NCBI RefSeq assembly: GCF_000738265.1
Contig: NZ_JFCQ01000028.1
Location: 1 to 64,000 of the forward strand
DNA from: Corynebacterium jeikeium
Lineage (GTDB): Bacteria > Actinomycetota > Actinomycetes > Mycobacteriales > Mycobacteriaceae
Length of the DNA stretch: 64,000 nt
Direction of reading: 5' to 3'
Shown: positions 11,016 to 19,801 of the stretch, piece after piece
Numbering within the stretch: the first letter of the stretch is position 1
How the letters are laid out: every line of letters begins with the position of its first letter
Translations under genes and position numbers: made by a program
Notes under the pieces: generated by a model
What the model saw: only the letters and a program-made list of their open reading frames with translations
Databases searched by the model: none
What the model was told of the DNA's origin: nothing

Positions 11016-11363
11016 TTACTGTCCCTGGGCCTTTTCAAACTTCTCGATAACATCGGCGGAAATGCGTCCGCGCTCGGAGACCTCGATGTTGTTTTCCCTA
11101 GCCCATTCGCGGATCATCCGGTTGCGCTCCGGATTAGCGCTGCGGGAAGCCACACGACGACCGGCTACACCGGCGCGGGTCTTGCGGCGGGCGACCTTGA
11201 TGAAAGGCTCCAGAGCCTTATCAAATGCCTCGCGGTTCTTTGCGGACAGATCCAGCGTGTAATCAACGCCATTCAGGCTGAAATCGACGACGTTGACCTG
11301 ATCCTCAGCCAATGGAGTATCGTCCAGGTCATCAAAGAATTGGGTAATTTCGCGGCGTGCCAT
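11016..11363 (-). CDS. lsr2: Lsr2 nucleoid-associated protein
   Basis: A 115-residue H-NS-like protein that binds AT-rich DNA in the minor groove and silences foreign genes. The N-terminal dimerisation part has 'VNVVDFSLNGVDYTLDLSAKN'. The C-terminal DNA-binding part has REWARENNIEVSERGRIS with the RGR AT-hook-like core. Length matches mycobacterial Lsr2 (about 112 aa). A ribosome site gaaggga lies about 9 bases before the ATG. The promoter area holds clustered ATTGCA repeats (11429-11450), perhaps for autoregulation. Lsr2 would be the natural silencer of the AT-richer island at 33.7-37.6 kb. Confidence 0.95.
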   Translation of the reverse strand: MARREITQFFDDLDDTPLAEDQVNVVDFSLNGVDYTLDLSAKNREAFDKALEPFIKVARRKTRAGVAGRRVASRSANPERNRMIREWARENNIEVSERGRISADVIEKFEKAQGQ

Positions 11364-11428
11364 CAGTGCATTCCCTTCTTTTAAGGATTGTTAATGTTCT
11401 GATACTTAGTGTAGTAACTGAGCGACAG

Positions 11429-11450
11429 ATTGCAATGCAATGTATTGCAT
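11429..11450. promoter_or_regulatory. Clustered ATTGCA/TGCAAT repeats upstream of lsr2
   Basis: attgcaatgcaatgtattgc holds two overlapping TGCAAT words and an inverted ATTGCA within 22 bases, about 65-90 bases upstream of the lsr2 start codon. They look like a cooperative binding site. The same word forms a palindrome behind sodA at 17838-17855. Confidence 0.45.
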
Positions 11451-11510
11451 AATCTTTATTGAATATGAAAAGTGCTGGAAACGGGGCGTCGATAAAAGAT
11501 ATATCGACAT

Positions 11511-11540
11511 AAAAAATACCCCCAGGGGGTGACCTGGAGG
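11511..11540 (-). terminator. phoD terminator
   Basis: Read on the minus strand, cctccagg, a short loop and cctggggg form an 8-bp stem (one G-U pair), followed by TATTTTTT. It sits about 40 bases after the phoD stop. A second 7-bp hairpin, gtcgata/tatcgac, at 11488-11508 follows it. Confidence 0.78.
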
Positions 11541-11581
11541 CATTTGCTTAAAGCGCTTAAAAGGCTTTAAGTGGGCAGCTT

Positions 11582-13354
11582 TTAGCGAGCAGAGTGATCA
11601 GCCGGGTTGATTCGCACGTTGGAGGTGTGGATTCCCTCGCCCCACTTCGCGCTGGCTGCCTTGGCAAAGTGCAGCGGCTGGTTCGGCTTCAGCTTGCCGT
11701 CCGGGCCCAGCGCCATCCAGTTTGCGTCCACCGCATCCTTCGTCACGCGCACAACGGTGTAACCGTGGGAATCGAAGTCCAGGTACTTCACGTGGCGGTT
11801 CAGGTTGGTAAAGGCGTACTCCACGGTGTGGGACAGCGCGTTATCCTCCGGCAGCTTGAGGATGTCGTCGATGTTGGAGGAGGTCACGGAGGTGCAGACG
11901 ATCTCCACACCTGCAACACCACCGCGCGGGTAGGTTCCCGGGGCAGCGGGAATGTCGCAGGCCCAGGAAGAGTGAATGTCGCCGGTCAGCCACACGGTGT
12001 TGCGGATGTTGTTATCCAGCAGGTACTTGGTCACGCGACGGCGCTCGGCGGCATAGCCATCCCACTGATCCAGGTTGTACGGCATGCCTTCCTCCGGCAG
12101 ACCCAGCAGCTGGGTGACGGCCTTGGTGGCCTCCGGATCCAGCGGCGGGATCAGAACCGGGCTGATCATGACGGAGTTGCCGATGAAGTTCCAGCGGGCG
12201 GAAGAGGTAGACAGCTTCTTGGTCAGCCAACCGAACTGCTCCGAACCCAGCATGGTGCGGGACTTGTCGTCGGTCTTACGTGCAGAGGTGAAGCCGGGCT
12301 TTTCGTTGCGGTAGGTGCGCAGATCCAGCATGTTCAGCTCGACCAGGTTGCCGAAGGACAGGTTGCGGTAAATGTGGCCCTTCTCGGACAGCGGGGTAGC
12401 GCGGATCGGCAGCCACTCCAGGTAGGCCTGCATCGCGTTGTTGCGGCGGGCGATGAAGTCGCCCTCCTTGTCCGGCTGGTGGTTCTCCGCGCCGTTGGAC
12501 CAGGTGTCGTTGGCGACCTCGTGGTCATCCCAGGTGACGATCCACGGGCAGGAAGCGTGTGCGGCCTGCAGATCCTTGTCGGTGTGGTGCAGGGCGTAGC
12601 GCTGGCGGTAGTCGGCCAGGGACTTGATCTCGTTAGCCGGTTCGTGCAGGCGAACCGAACCGGTCTTACCGGTGTACTCGCCGCGCGGGTACTCGTAGAT
12701 GTAATCGCCGACGTGCAGGGCGTAGTCGATATCGCCACGCTTGGCCATGTCACGGTAGGCGCTGAAGTATCCAGCCTCCCAGTTAGAGCAGCTAAACAGG
12801 GCGAAGCGGAGCTCGGAAACGTCCGCGCCCTTGGCCGGTGCGGTGCGGGTCTTGCCCACGGGGGAAGTCTGGCCCTTGCGTGGGCCGTCGATGGTGATGA
12901 AGCGGTAGAAGTAGCCGGTGAAAGGCTTCAAGCCGCGGGCTTCGACCTTCACGGTCATATCGCGGGAAGGTTCTGCCTTCGCGGTGCCGGAGGTGACGAC
13001 TGCGGTGAACTTGCTATCGGTGGCGACCTCCCACTTCACGGTGGTGGTCTGCCCCTTTTCCAGGCCGGGGTAGTCGTTCTCGTTGGAGGTAACGCGGGTC
13101 CACAGCAGCACACTATCCGGGTACGGGTCGCCGGAGGCCACGCCGTGCTGGAATGCTTCCTTGCCCATCTTCATATTGATCGGCGGGTTGGCCGGCTTGG
13201 AGGAGCCCAATGGGCTGGCCGAAGCGGCGGAGTTAGCTGCGATAGAGCCGATTCCGACTGCGGCGGCACCGGCGGCGCCAGTCTGCAGAACCTGGCGGCG
13301 GGTAAACTGCCCGGACTGAGCCGGGGCGGAATTTTCCGTGGGGTTGTTCGTCAT
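11582..13354 (-). CDS. phoD: PhoD-like alkaline phosphatase, Tat-exported
   Basis: A 590-residue secreted phosphodiesterase/phosphomonoesterase that frees phosphate from organic esters or teichoic-type polymers. The Tat signal TRRQVLQTGAAG lies at about 18-29, with a hydrophobic stretch ending ASA. An N-terminal PhoD_N beta domain spans about 60-165. Metal-binding blocks are 'ALHVGDYIYEYPRGEY', 'VTWDDHEVANDTW' and 'VWLTGDIHSSWACD', typical of the Fe/Ca PhoD metallophosphatases. Length fits the family. It is monocistronic with its own terminator. Regulation by phosphate starvation is usual for phoD but no box was recognised. A very long open frame on the opposite strand is a codon-bias shadow. 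Confidence 0.93.
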   Translation of the reverse strand: MTNNPTENSAPAQSGQFTRRQVLQTGAAGAAAVGIGSIAANSAASASPLGSSKPANPPINMKMGKEAFQHGVASGDPYPDSVLLWTRVTSNENDYPGLEKGQTTTVKWEVATDSKFTAVVTSGTAKAEPSRDMTVKVEARGLKPFTGYFYRFITIDGPRKGQTSPVGKTRTAPAKGADVSELRFALFSCSNWEAGYFSAYRDMAKRGDIDYALHVGDYIYEYPRGEYTGKTGSVRLHEPANEIKSLADYRQRYALHHTDKDLQAAHASCPWIVTWDDHEVANDTWSNGAENHQPDKEGDFIARRNNAMQAYLEWLPIRATPLSEKGHIYRNLSFGNLVELNMLDLRTYRNEKPGFTSARKTDDKSRTMLGSEQFGWLTKKLSTSSARWNFIGNSVMISPVLIPPLDPEATKAVTQLLGLPEEGMPYNLDQWDGYAAERRRVTKYLLDNNIRNTVWLTGDIHSSWACDIPAAPGTYPRGGVAGVEIVCTSVTSSNIDDILKLPEDNALSHTVEYAFTNLNRHVKYLDFDSHGYTVVRVTKDAVDANWMALGPDGKLKPNQPLHFAKAASAKWGEGIHTSNVRINPADHSAR

Positions 13355-13426
13355 AGATTTATAAAACCATGTTCATTCAGGTTTTGCTTGGCGAACGCCC
13401 CCCGTCTTCTGGGGTCTGGCTCAGCT

Positions 13427-13471
13427 TTAGTTGCGCCCTACTTAGTCGCGCCCTATTTAGTCGCGCTTAGC
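13427..13471. repeat. Three tandem 15-bp repeats at a gene 3' end
   Basis: ttagttgcgccctac, ttagtcgcgccctat and ttagtcgcgcttagc follow one another at 13427, 13442 and 13457. The third copy contains the stop codon of the leftward coiled-coil gene, so each unit carries a duplicate of that gene's last codons and stop. Confidence 0.75.
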
Positions 13472-14083
13472 CTTAATCTGCGCTTCGACCAGATCCAGCT
13501 CGTTGGACACAGAGTGCAGCACGCGCTTGCCCTGGTCCTCGTTCATCGAGCGGGAATTCTCGACCGCATTATCCAGATCATCCATGCGCTCGGAAATATC
13601 CTTGGCAAATCCCGAGGGCAGCCCCTTATCCAGAGACTTGCGGATGCGATTGATGCGAGCCTGCTGCAGGCCGCCGTCGCCAGGGAACTGGGCAGTGGCC
13701 TTGGTGGCCAGGCCGCTGCGGCGGGCAGTAGCGCCGTTCGTGGCCTCCTGCAGCGCGGTCACACCGCGGTAGAACAGCGGAATGGCAAAAGGAGCGGCAA
13801 CGCGGGCAGCCCCCGCAATACGCAGCACGTTCTTGGAGTTGAAGCGCCCGGCCTTGATTTGCTCCAGAGAGGCCTTCGCCATCTTCTCGTTGTGCTTGCG
13901 CTGTGCCTTGATCTCCTTGGCATCCATCTTGCGCACCTGCTTAGCAGTCTTTCGCAGGTAGGCCTCCTTGCGCTTCTCCAGCTTCGAGTCGGCCTTCACC
14001 TGAGCCTTAGCCCGAACCTTCGCGGCCTTTTCGACGGCTTTCTTTTCCTGACGGCGCTTGCGCATACCGCTGAGCAGTCCCAT
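13457..14083 (-). CDS. Coiled-coil protein, probable DUF6474 family
   Basis: A 208-residue cytoplasmic protein of unknown role. Residues 5-95 are a highly charged Lys/Arg/Ala/Glu-rich helix ('KRRQEKKAVEKAAKVRAKAQ') with heptad character. A more hydrophobic middle follows ('IAGAARVAAPFAIPLFYRGV', about 112-132), then a helical acidic end. It resembles the corynebacterial/mycobacterial DUF6474 group; this family call is from memory. Ribosome site cggag lies 5 bases before the ATG. It is divergent from the nuclease gene at 14188. No catalytic motif is visible. Confidence 0.72.
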   Translation of the reverse strand: MGLLSGMRKRRQEKKAVEKAAKVRAKAQVKADSKLEKRKEAYLRKTAKQVRKMDAKEIKAQRKHNEKMAKASLEQIKAGRFNSKNVLRIAGAARVAAPFAIPLFYRGVTALQEATNGATARRSGLATKATAQFPGDGGLQQARINRIRKSLDKGLPSGFAKDISERMDDLDNAVENSRSMNEDQGKRVLHSVSNELDLVEAQIKAKRD

Positions 14084-14187
14084 GTCACTCCGATGCGTAT
14101 TGATCTGTCTTACTGTTCAACCAGATTACTTAAGAAACATCTTTACTGTACGCGCTTCACCTTACTTCGACACCCGGGCAGGTCGCC

Positions 14188-15945
14188 ATGGAGGTGCCAG
14201 CCACGGTGCGTTCACGTCCGGCCGACGCGCTAGGCTTAGAAACTATTGTGAGCTTGCCTGAAGATCTTCCGCCTCTCAGCCCCAGCGATTGCGTGGGCTG
14301 CCGCCACCGGGCGGTACTTCGGCGCGGGGCAAAGGCGCAGCGGCTGGAGGTACAGCGGCCAGAGGTACAGCGGCCGCGGCTACACATTCCGCAGGATCTA
14401 GAGGCCTATGTGGAGGCCGTACAGCACCGGGCGAACGCCGAGATCCGCCGCAATCTGGTTTTTCAGCTCCTCCCGACCAAGCCGCGGATCGGGGACAAGT
14501 TGTTCCCCAGCCGCGTGGACATCGACCCGACCGATCGGGATACTGCCGTGGAGCAGACCCTGGAGGCTTTGGCTTCGGGCGCGCGGCTGATCACCCGCCC
14601 CGTCCTAGCGGAGGGGCCCTTCCGTGTGGAGCTGGATCTTCTGGTGCGCGCGGATCAGGGCAAAGGCGTGGATGAGTTCATGCAGTACACCCCCGTCGCC
14701 ATTTCCTCTCATTCCGTGGCGCGCCGGGCGAAGGCAACGCAGCTCGCGGATTGCCGAGTGGCGGACATCAACGCGTTGGGTTTGGCCGTGCCGGCGCCGA
14801 CTGATTATCGCCATCGCGCGGTGGCTGGGGATGCGCAGAAGATCGCTATGGCCCACGTTGTACTGCAGCAATGGGGTTTTGCCGCCAACACCGTGGCGCT
14901 GATTGGTCGCGCTGGGCCGGGGAAGCCTCGCTGTTTCTTTTTTGACGCCCCCTCCGTGCTCCCTGGCCTTTACGCTGCGTTGGAGGAGCCGATTCCCTCC
15001 ACCCCGCGGCGGATTAAAGAGTGCCGGACCTGCGAATTCCATAATCACTGCCGTGCCCAGTTGCTTCAGGCGCAAGAAATCAGTCTGCTGCTGCCAGGTG
15101 ATAAGGCTCGCACGTGGCGGGAAAAGGGTATTGAGACCCTGCCGCAATTGGCTGCACAGAGCAGCGGGGAGCAGCCCCAGTTGGCGCAGGCATGGATGGA
15201 CGGGCAGGTCGCTTTACGCAGGCCGAATAACCGCTGGTTCGAGGCGCCGGAGCTGTGGGGTGGAGCGCCCCGGAGGGCAGGCGAGACCGCAGGGGCGGCC
15301 ACTGACCAGCGGGATTGGGTGGAAATCGACGTGGACATGGAGGCCCACCCGAACCGCGGCACGTTCCTCTGGGGCACTTTCGACGGCGCCCGGTACATAG
15401 GATTCGGGGATTTCAGTCGGGACGGCGATGAAGGGCTGCACGTTGCCGAGTTCTGGCAATGGCTGCAAGCACAGAAGGATCAGGCACTGGCGGAGGAAAA
15501 GAATTTCCAGGTCTGGGTGTATGCCGCGCAGGGGGAGAACTATTGGTTGCGCCACGCCGCCGAGCGCTACGGCGGGCGCAGCTACGAGGTTCCGGGCACG
15601 AGTGCGCGCGTCACGATGCCCACGCTGGCGGAGGTCAATGCCTTTATCACCTCCGAACACTGGTGCGACTGCTTTAGCCTGGTGAAAAAGGCTCTGGCGG
15701 CCACGGATTCTCTAGGGCTGAAGACCGTCGCCCCGCTGGCTGGCTTCGAGTTCAGCCAGGCGGGCATCAACGGCAAAGCGGCAGTGGAACTGTTCGAGCA
15801 GGCCATCGGCGGATCCCGTACCACCGCCCAAGCTGCCCGGCGTAAGCTGGAGCGCTACAACGCCGACGATTGTGTGGCAACGTCAGCGGTTCGCGCGTGG
15901 CTGCGCAGAGGCGCGCCGGGCCTGCGGGAACTGCGGCGTCAATAA
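14188..15945 (+). CDS. RecB-like nuclease, TM0106 type
   Basis: A 585-residue protein with a PD-(D/E)XK-type nuclease N-terminal half and an RNase H-like (exonuclease) C-terminal half. A Cys cluster '[10 protein letters not shown]' (about residue 282-291) likely binds an Fe-S cluster, as in Cas4/AddB-like nucleases. The C-terminal domain begins at '[20 protein letters not shown]', with acidic metal ligands, and ends with '[16 protein letters not shown]', the D-x-x-T/R exonuclease block. This layout matches the TM0106 family of putative RecB nucleases. The first acidic motif lies around '[14 protein letters not shown]'. The target (repair or nucleic-acid turnover) is unknown. The next gene follows 41 bases later. 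Confidence 0.8.
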   Translation: MEVPATVRSRPADALGLETIVSLPEDLPPLSPSDCVGCRHRAVLRRGAKAQRLEVQRPEVQRPRLHIPQDLEAYVEAVQHRANAEIRRNLVFQLLPTKPRIGDKLFPSRVDIDPTDRDTAVEQTLEALASGARLITRPVLAEGPFRVELDLLVRADQGKGVDEFMQYTPVAISSHSVARRAKATQLADCRVADINALGLAVPAPTDYRHRAVAGDAQKIAMAHVVLQQWGFAANTVALIGRAGPGKPRCFFFDAPSVLPGLYAALEEPIPSTPRRIKECRTCEFHNHCRAQLLQAQEISLLLPGDKARTWREKGIETLPQLAAQSSGEQPQLAQAWMDGQVALRRPNNRWFEAPELWGGAPRRAGETAGAATDQRDWVEIDVDMEAHPNRGTFLWGTFDGARYIGFGDFSRDGDEGLHVAEFWQWLQAQKDQALAEEKNFQVWVYAAQGENYWLRHAAERYGGRSYEVPGTSARVTMPTLAEVNAFITSEHWCDCFSLVKKALAATDSLGLKTVAPLAGFEFSQAGINGKAAVELFEQAIGGSRTTAQAARRKLERYNADDCVATSAVRAWLRRGAPGLRELRRQ

Positions 15946-15986
15946 AAACAGCGGCGACAACAAACAGCAGAGAGGGCACAAAGGAC

Positions 15987-16709
15987 ATGACGAACTTCTT
16001 CGATCGCATCCTGGCGCTCAACAGCCAGGGGCCTTTCCGAGCCGAAAGAGTAGGGCCGGATGACGCGCTGAAGGGCGGCCGCACGCCCGTGCTGGTGGAC
16101 CCGCAGCCCAATGCGGTGCTGGGCACGGCACTGACCGGGCTGGAAGACAAATACTGGGAAGGGAAGCTGGAACGACCTGCGCAGATAGTGCTGGGGCTGG
16201 GGTGCTTCTGGGGTGTGGAGCGCATGTTTTGGGGAGTGGATGGGGTGTGGGGAACCTCCGTGGGTTACGCCGGCGGATATACCCCGAACCCCACCTACCG
16301 CGAGGTCTGCACCGGGCGCACCGGGCACGCCGAAGTTGTGCGGATCGTTTTCGACGAAGCAGCCGTGAGCCTGGAGCAGCTGCTGCAGATCGCGTTTGAA
16401 AACCACGACCCGACACAGGGCGATAGGCAGGGCAACGACGTGGGAACCCAGTACCGTTCCTGCGTCTACACACAAGATGCTGAGCAGCTAGGGCGCGTGC
16501 AGCGAGCTATCGAGGGCTGGCAGCAGCGCTTCACCGACGCGGGCTTTGGGGCCATCACCACCGAGGTTGCCGAGCTGGCGAACATCGGCGATGGGCACTA
16601 TTACTTGGCCGAGGACGAGCACCAGCAGTACCTACACAAACACCCCGACGGGTATTGCAACCACGGTTCCAATGGCGTGAGTTGCCCCGTCGGGGTGCTG
16701 GGGGACTAG
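15987..16709 (+). CDS. msrA: Peptide methionine (S)-S-oxide reductase
   Basis: A 240-residue cytoplasmic repair enzyme that reduces methionine-S-sulfoxide in proteins. The catalytic signature [11 protein letters not shown] is at about residue 72. '[24 protein letters not shown]', the substrate block, and '[11 protein letters not shown]' follow. The C-terminal '[18 protein letters not shown]' has the resolving cysteines. The N-terminal 50-60 residues before the core are the usual actinobacterial extension. The ATG at 15987 was chosen because 'aaagg' lies just before it; longer frames would overlap the nuclease gene. Probably co-transcribed with that gene. Confidence 0.95.
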   Translation: MTNFFDRILALNSQGPFRAERVGPDDALKGGRTPVLVDPQPNAVLGTALTGLEDKYWEGKLERPAQIVLGLGCFWGVERMFWGVDGVWGTSVGYAGGYTPNPTYREVCTGRTGHAEVVRIVFDEAAVSLEQLLQIAFENHDPTQGDRQGNDVGTQYRSCVYTQDAEQLGRVQRAIEGWQQRFTDAGFGAITTEVAELANIGDGHYYLAEDEHQQYLHKHPDGYCNHGSNGVSCPVGVLGD

Positions 16710-16735
16710 CTGCCGAAGCTAGCTAGGGCGGCGAA

Positions 16736-17530
16736 CTAGACGCCTATCTTCTTCGGCAGGTTTTGGTTCGGAATGCGGCCGTCGGGCACGACCTTGCCGC
16801 CATCCCAGCGGAAGGTTACGTCCGAGAAGTACTTGCTGGCGGCCACGTTGGCTTCACCCGACTCGTGCAGAGCCTCCCAGTCCCGCATGCGGACGGTAAC
16901 CGAGGACGGAGTGGTCTTGAGGATTTCTGTCTGCTGAACCGTGTCGGAGGCGATGCCGATGTAGTTGCCCTTGTGGAACAGCATCAGCTGGGTGGCGAAT
17001 TGGGCGTTGCCCTGCCTGGCCTGAGTGATCAGCGCGTAGCTGAGGTCAGAGCACGCGTTGTAGTTCGTCTGATTAGTCAGCTTCCAGCCGTGTGGGTTCG
17101 GCGGCAGCTTGCTGATGTTGTTGGTGATCTCCGGCGCCGTCGAATTCACGCGGCACTCCTTGCCGCCACCTTCTGTGCCACCGGTTTCTGCGCCACCGCT
17201 TTCTTCACCATTGTTCTGGTCGCCCTTGGGTGCTTCGGCGGTGGAGGCTGCGACGTTTTGAGTGTCCGGCTGCTCGCCATTGGCGCCATTGGCGCCTTCG
17301 GGTGCGTCGGCCGCGCCAGCTGCACCGGACTCTGCCTCGGCGGCGGTGGCTGCTGGAGTGTTGGTATTGCCGGAAGCCTGGGATTCATCGTCATCGCCGC
17401 AGGCGGCGGTGCCGAGCAGCAGGCCGGTCAGCGCGATCGCTGCACCGAACTGGCGGGTGCGACGGCCGCGGCGCGGGCGATGAGTGCGTTCAGTGTGGGG
17501 AATGTTGAAATTTCGAGAGTGAGCCTTCAT
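16736..17530 (-). CDS. LppP/LprE-type lipoprotein
   Basis: A 264-residue exported lipoprotein. The N-terminus is very basic (RPRRGRRTR), followed by a hydrophobic stretch and the lipobox TAAC (Cys about 46). Residues 50-130 are a disordered Ala/Gly/Glu/Asn linker. The C-terminal domain from 'ECRVNSTAPEITNNI' contains 'ACSDLSYALIT', 'LMLFHKGNYIG' and 'VRMRDWEALHESGEAN', the pattern of the mycobacterial LppP/LprE family, whose role is not well defined. It converges on msrA. Its upstream region has regularly spaced direct repeats (17592-17635). Confidence 0.82.
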   Translation of the reverse strand: MKAHSRNFNIPHTERTHRPRRGRRTRQFGAAIALTGLLLGTAACGDDDESQASGNTNTPAATAAEAESGAAGAADAPEGANGANGEQPDTQNVAASTAEAPKGDQNNGEESGGAETGGTEGGGKECRVNSTAPEITNNISKLPPNPHGWKLTNQTNYNACSDLSYALITQARQGNAQFATQLMLFHKGNYIGIASDTVQQTEILKTTPSSVTVRMRDWEALHESGEANVAASKYFSDVTFRWDGGKVVPDGRIPNQNLPKKIGV

Positions 17531-17569
17531 GGTTCTTCTCCAATCTCAGATCGTGTGTGAGTGTGTGAC

Positions 17570-17635
17570 TGTGCGCAATGTGTGCGCAGTTTCTGCACAT
17601 TGTTTGCACTTTGTCTGCATAAAGTCTGCACATTG
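17570..17635. promoter_or_regulatory. Repeat-rich upstream region of the lipoprotein gene
   Basis: Within about 65 bases are a TGCGCA pair (tgcgcaatgtgtgcgca, 17572-17588) and two exact copies of tctgcacattg at 17592-17602 and 17625-17635, with related tttgcac and tctgcat words between. The exact copies are 33 bases apart, about three helical turns, which suggests a protein binding one DNA face. Beyond this, the 354-base gap to sodA holds the sodA terminator and the TTGCAAT palindrome, but no gene. Confidence 0.45.
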
Positions 17636-17719
17636 CGGAACACGCTGCGCACGCTTTGTACCTTGGCGAATAAGCGAATAAGAGTGGGTGAAAGCTTCTT
17701 CGCTAGGGTACGCAAAAGA

Positions 17720-17760
17720 CCCTGTATCGAACGCAGTTTTCCTTTACTGCGGATACAGGG
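17720..17760 (-). terminator. sodA terminator hairpin
   Basis: ccctgtatc pairs with gatacaggg, and an inner cgcagt pairs with actgcg across a short bulge, making a 15-bp stem. On the minus strand it is followed by TCTTTTG. It is about 125 bases past the sodA stop. The flanks also allow some termination in the other direction. Confidence 0.75.
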
Positions 17761-17837
17761 CCTTCGCTTTTGAGTTTTCGAAGTTATTCAGTTGTATATC
17801 CAGTATTACGCTTGCTGGAGTTCGATTGCAATAGGCT

Positions 17838-17855
17838 TTGCAATAAATATTGCAA
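17838..17855. repeat. TTGCAAT palindrome behind sodA
   Basis: ttgcaat aaat attgcaa is a perfect 7-bp palindrome with a 4-base spacer; another attgcaat lies at 17825-17832. The word recurs in the lsr2 promoter region. It may be a protein site or part of the sodA mRNA 3' end. Confidence 0.55.
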
Positions 17856-17884
17856 TGGGCTCTGCGATCAGCAGCGCATGAGGC

Positions 17885-18487
17885 TTACTTCTTTGCAGCC
17901 TCGAAGCGCTTAGCAACCTCGTCCCAGTTGAAGACGTTCCAGACAGTCTTGACGTAATCTGCCTTGACGTTCTTGTACTGCAGGTAGAAGGCGTGCTCCC
18001 ACATATCCAGCAGCAGCAGCGGGGTCAGGTTGATGGACAGGTTGCCCTGCTGGTCGGTCATCTGCTCGACAACCAGGTTGCCAGCGATGTGGTCGTAGCC
18101 CAGAACTGCCCAGCCGGAGCCCTGCAGACCCAGAGCCGCGCCGGAGAAGTGATCCTTGAAAGCCTCGAAGGAACCGAAGTCGCGGTTAATTGCCTCCGCC
18201 AGCTCACCGGTCGGCTCGCCGCCACCGTTCGGGGAGAGGTTCTTCCAGAACAGGGAGTGGTTGGTGTGGCCACCCAGGTTAAAAGCCAGATCCTTGGACA
18301 GTGCGGTAACTACGCCGGCGATGGAGCCGTCCTTGCGGGCAGCTTCCAGCTTCTCCAGAGCAGCGTTTGCGCCGTTGACGTAGTTCTGGTGGTGCTTGGT
18401 GTGGTGCAGCTCCATGATCTCGCCGGAGATGTGGGGCTCCAGTGCGTCGTAAGCGTAGTCCAGCTCGGGAAGTTCGTACTTAGCCAT
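17885..18487 (-). CDS. sodA: Superoxide dismutase (Mn/Fe)
   Basis: A 200-residue enzyme that disproportionates superoxide. The N-terminal helical hairpin has the first His ligand in 'MELHHTKHHQNYVNGAN'. The second ligand is in 'GGHTNHSLFWKNL'. The last two, Asp and His, are in LDMWEHAFYLQY. 'GSGWAVLGYD' and 'NLVVEQMTDQQG' are standard. The ATG at 18487 follows aaaggag by 9 bases; an upstream in-frame ATG lacks a site. No signal peptide, though mycobacterial SodA can still be found outside cells. It is divergent from ldh. Metal choice (Mn or Fe) cannot be fixed from sequence; Mn is likely in corynebacteria. Confidence 0.97.
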   Translation of the reverse strand: MAKYELPELDYAYDALEPHISGEIMELHHTKHHQNYVNGANAALEKLEAARKDGSIAGVVTALSKDLAFNLGGHTNHSLFWKNLSPNGGGEPTGELAEAINRDFGSFEAFKDHFSGAALGLQGSGWAVLGYDHIAGNLVVEQMTDQQGNLSINLTPLLLLDMWEHAFYLQYKNVKADYVKTVWNVFNWDEVAKRFEAAKK

Positions 18488-18724
18488 TGTTTTTAATGCT
18501 CCTTTCACACGTCGGATGTGCTTATGACAACAAGTGTGACGCGAAAATATTGTTCCTGCAAGGTTTTTTCTTACGAATAATTAAGTTATTGACGCCACGT
18601 TTCAGAAGTTCAATTATCAGAAAAGCTTGCGGTGAGCGTTGCTGGCACGCGGGTTATGCTGGCGTGTGGGCGTCAACTCAACAAGGCAACCTAGAAAGCA
18701 ACAAAAAGGAAGAAGGCCACCACA

Positions 18725-19726
18725 GTGACTGCTCCGGAACCAACACCAGTATCCACCAACAACGCCACCACTCCTCCGACCCCCGGCACCAAGATCGTCC
18801 TGATCGGCGCGGGTGATGTCGGCGTAGCTTACGCATACGCCCTGGTTAACCAGGGGCTAACCGACCACCTGGCCATCATCGACCTGGATGAACGCAAGAC
18901 TTGGGGGCACGTGCAGGATCTCAACCACGCAGTGCCGTGGTCGCACCACAACACCCGCGTCACCGTCGGCACCTACGAGGACTGCCGAGACGCCGCAATG
19001 GTCTGCATCTGCGCGGGCGCGGCACAGAAGCCGGGCGAGACCCGCCTGGACCTGGTTGCGAAAAACACCTCCATTTTCAAGAAGATCGTCGGCGACGTAA
19101 TGGAACACGGCTTCAACGGCATCTTCCTGGTCGCCAGCAACCCGGTGGACATCCTCAGTTACGCAACGTGGAAGTTCTCCGGCATGGATTCCAGCCGCGT
19201 GATTGGTTCCGGAACGATCCTGGATACCGCACGTTTCCGCTACTCTCTGGGGCGCTACTTCGACCTGGCGCCTACCTCCGTGCACGCCTATGTCATCGGC
19301 GAACACGGCGACACAGAGCTGCCAGTGCTCTCCGCCGGATCCGTGGCGGGCACCTCCATCCAGCACCGGCTGGAAATGATGGGGGAGTCGGCTGGCGAGG
19401 ACGTCGACGAGATCTTCGTGAAGACCCGCGACGCGGCCTACGAGATCATCCAGGCCAAGGGGTCCACCAGCTTCGGCATCGGCATGGGGCTGGCGCGCAT
19501 CACGCAGGCGGTCTTCAGCAACCAAGATGTTGTGCTGCCGATTTCCACCTTGTTGGAGGGCGAATACGGCTTCGAGGACATTTACATCGGCACCCCCGCC
19601 GTGATCAACCGCCAGGGCGTGCGCCACGCGGTGGAGCTGCAGCTGGATGCGGAGGAAAAGAAGAAGTTCGACCACTCCGCCACCGTGCTGCGCAAGGTGA
19701 TGGCCGAGGCGGGGCTGGTTAAGTAA
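18725..19726 (+). CDS. ldh: L-lactate dehydrogenase
   Basis: A 333-residue NAD-dependent enzyme interconverting pyruvate and L-lactate. An extra Pro/Thr-rich N-terminal tail of about 20 residues precedes the Rossmann motif '[17 protein letters not shown]'. The active-site His is in '[14 protein letters not shown]', and the substrate Arg follows '[16 protein letters not shown]' with '[12 protein letters not shown]'. The GTG start is preceded by an aaggaagaagg site about 8 bases before it. A likely -10, tatgct, is at 18655-18660. The gene seems monocistronic. A gccggc-type hairpin lies after the stop (19751-19772). Confidence 0.96.
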   Translation: MTAPEPTPVSTNNATTPPTPGTKIVLIGAGDVGVAYAYALVNQGLTDHLAIIDLDERKTWGHVQDLNHAVPWSHHNTRVTVGTYEDCRDAAMVCICAGAAQKPGETRLDLVAKNTSIFKKIVGDVMEHGFNGIFLVASNPVDILSYATWKFSGMDSSRVIGSGTILDTARFRYSLGRYFDLAPTSVHAYVIGEHGDTELPVLSAGSVAGTSIQHRLEMMGESAGEDVDEIFVKTRDAAYEIIQAKGSTSFGIGMGLARITQAVFSNQDVVLPISTLLEGEYGFEDIYIGTPAVINRQGVRHAVELQLDAEEKKKFDHSATVLRKVMAEAGLVK

Positions 19727-19801
19727 ACAGTAAATGAAACTTGGAGGCGACCGGCCTTTAGCGGATGCCGGTTGCGCCCCGGCGCACTAAGAATGGAGGG
19801 T

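Noticed and set aside
11594..14233. A very long open frame (879 codons) on the plus strand opposite phoD and the coiled-coil gene
   Set aside because: It spans two real leftward genes and the gap between them, has Val/Gly/Leu-rich low-information sequence and no family motif. It results from high-G+C codon bias.
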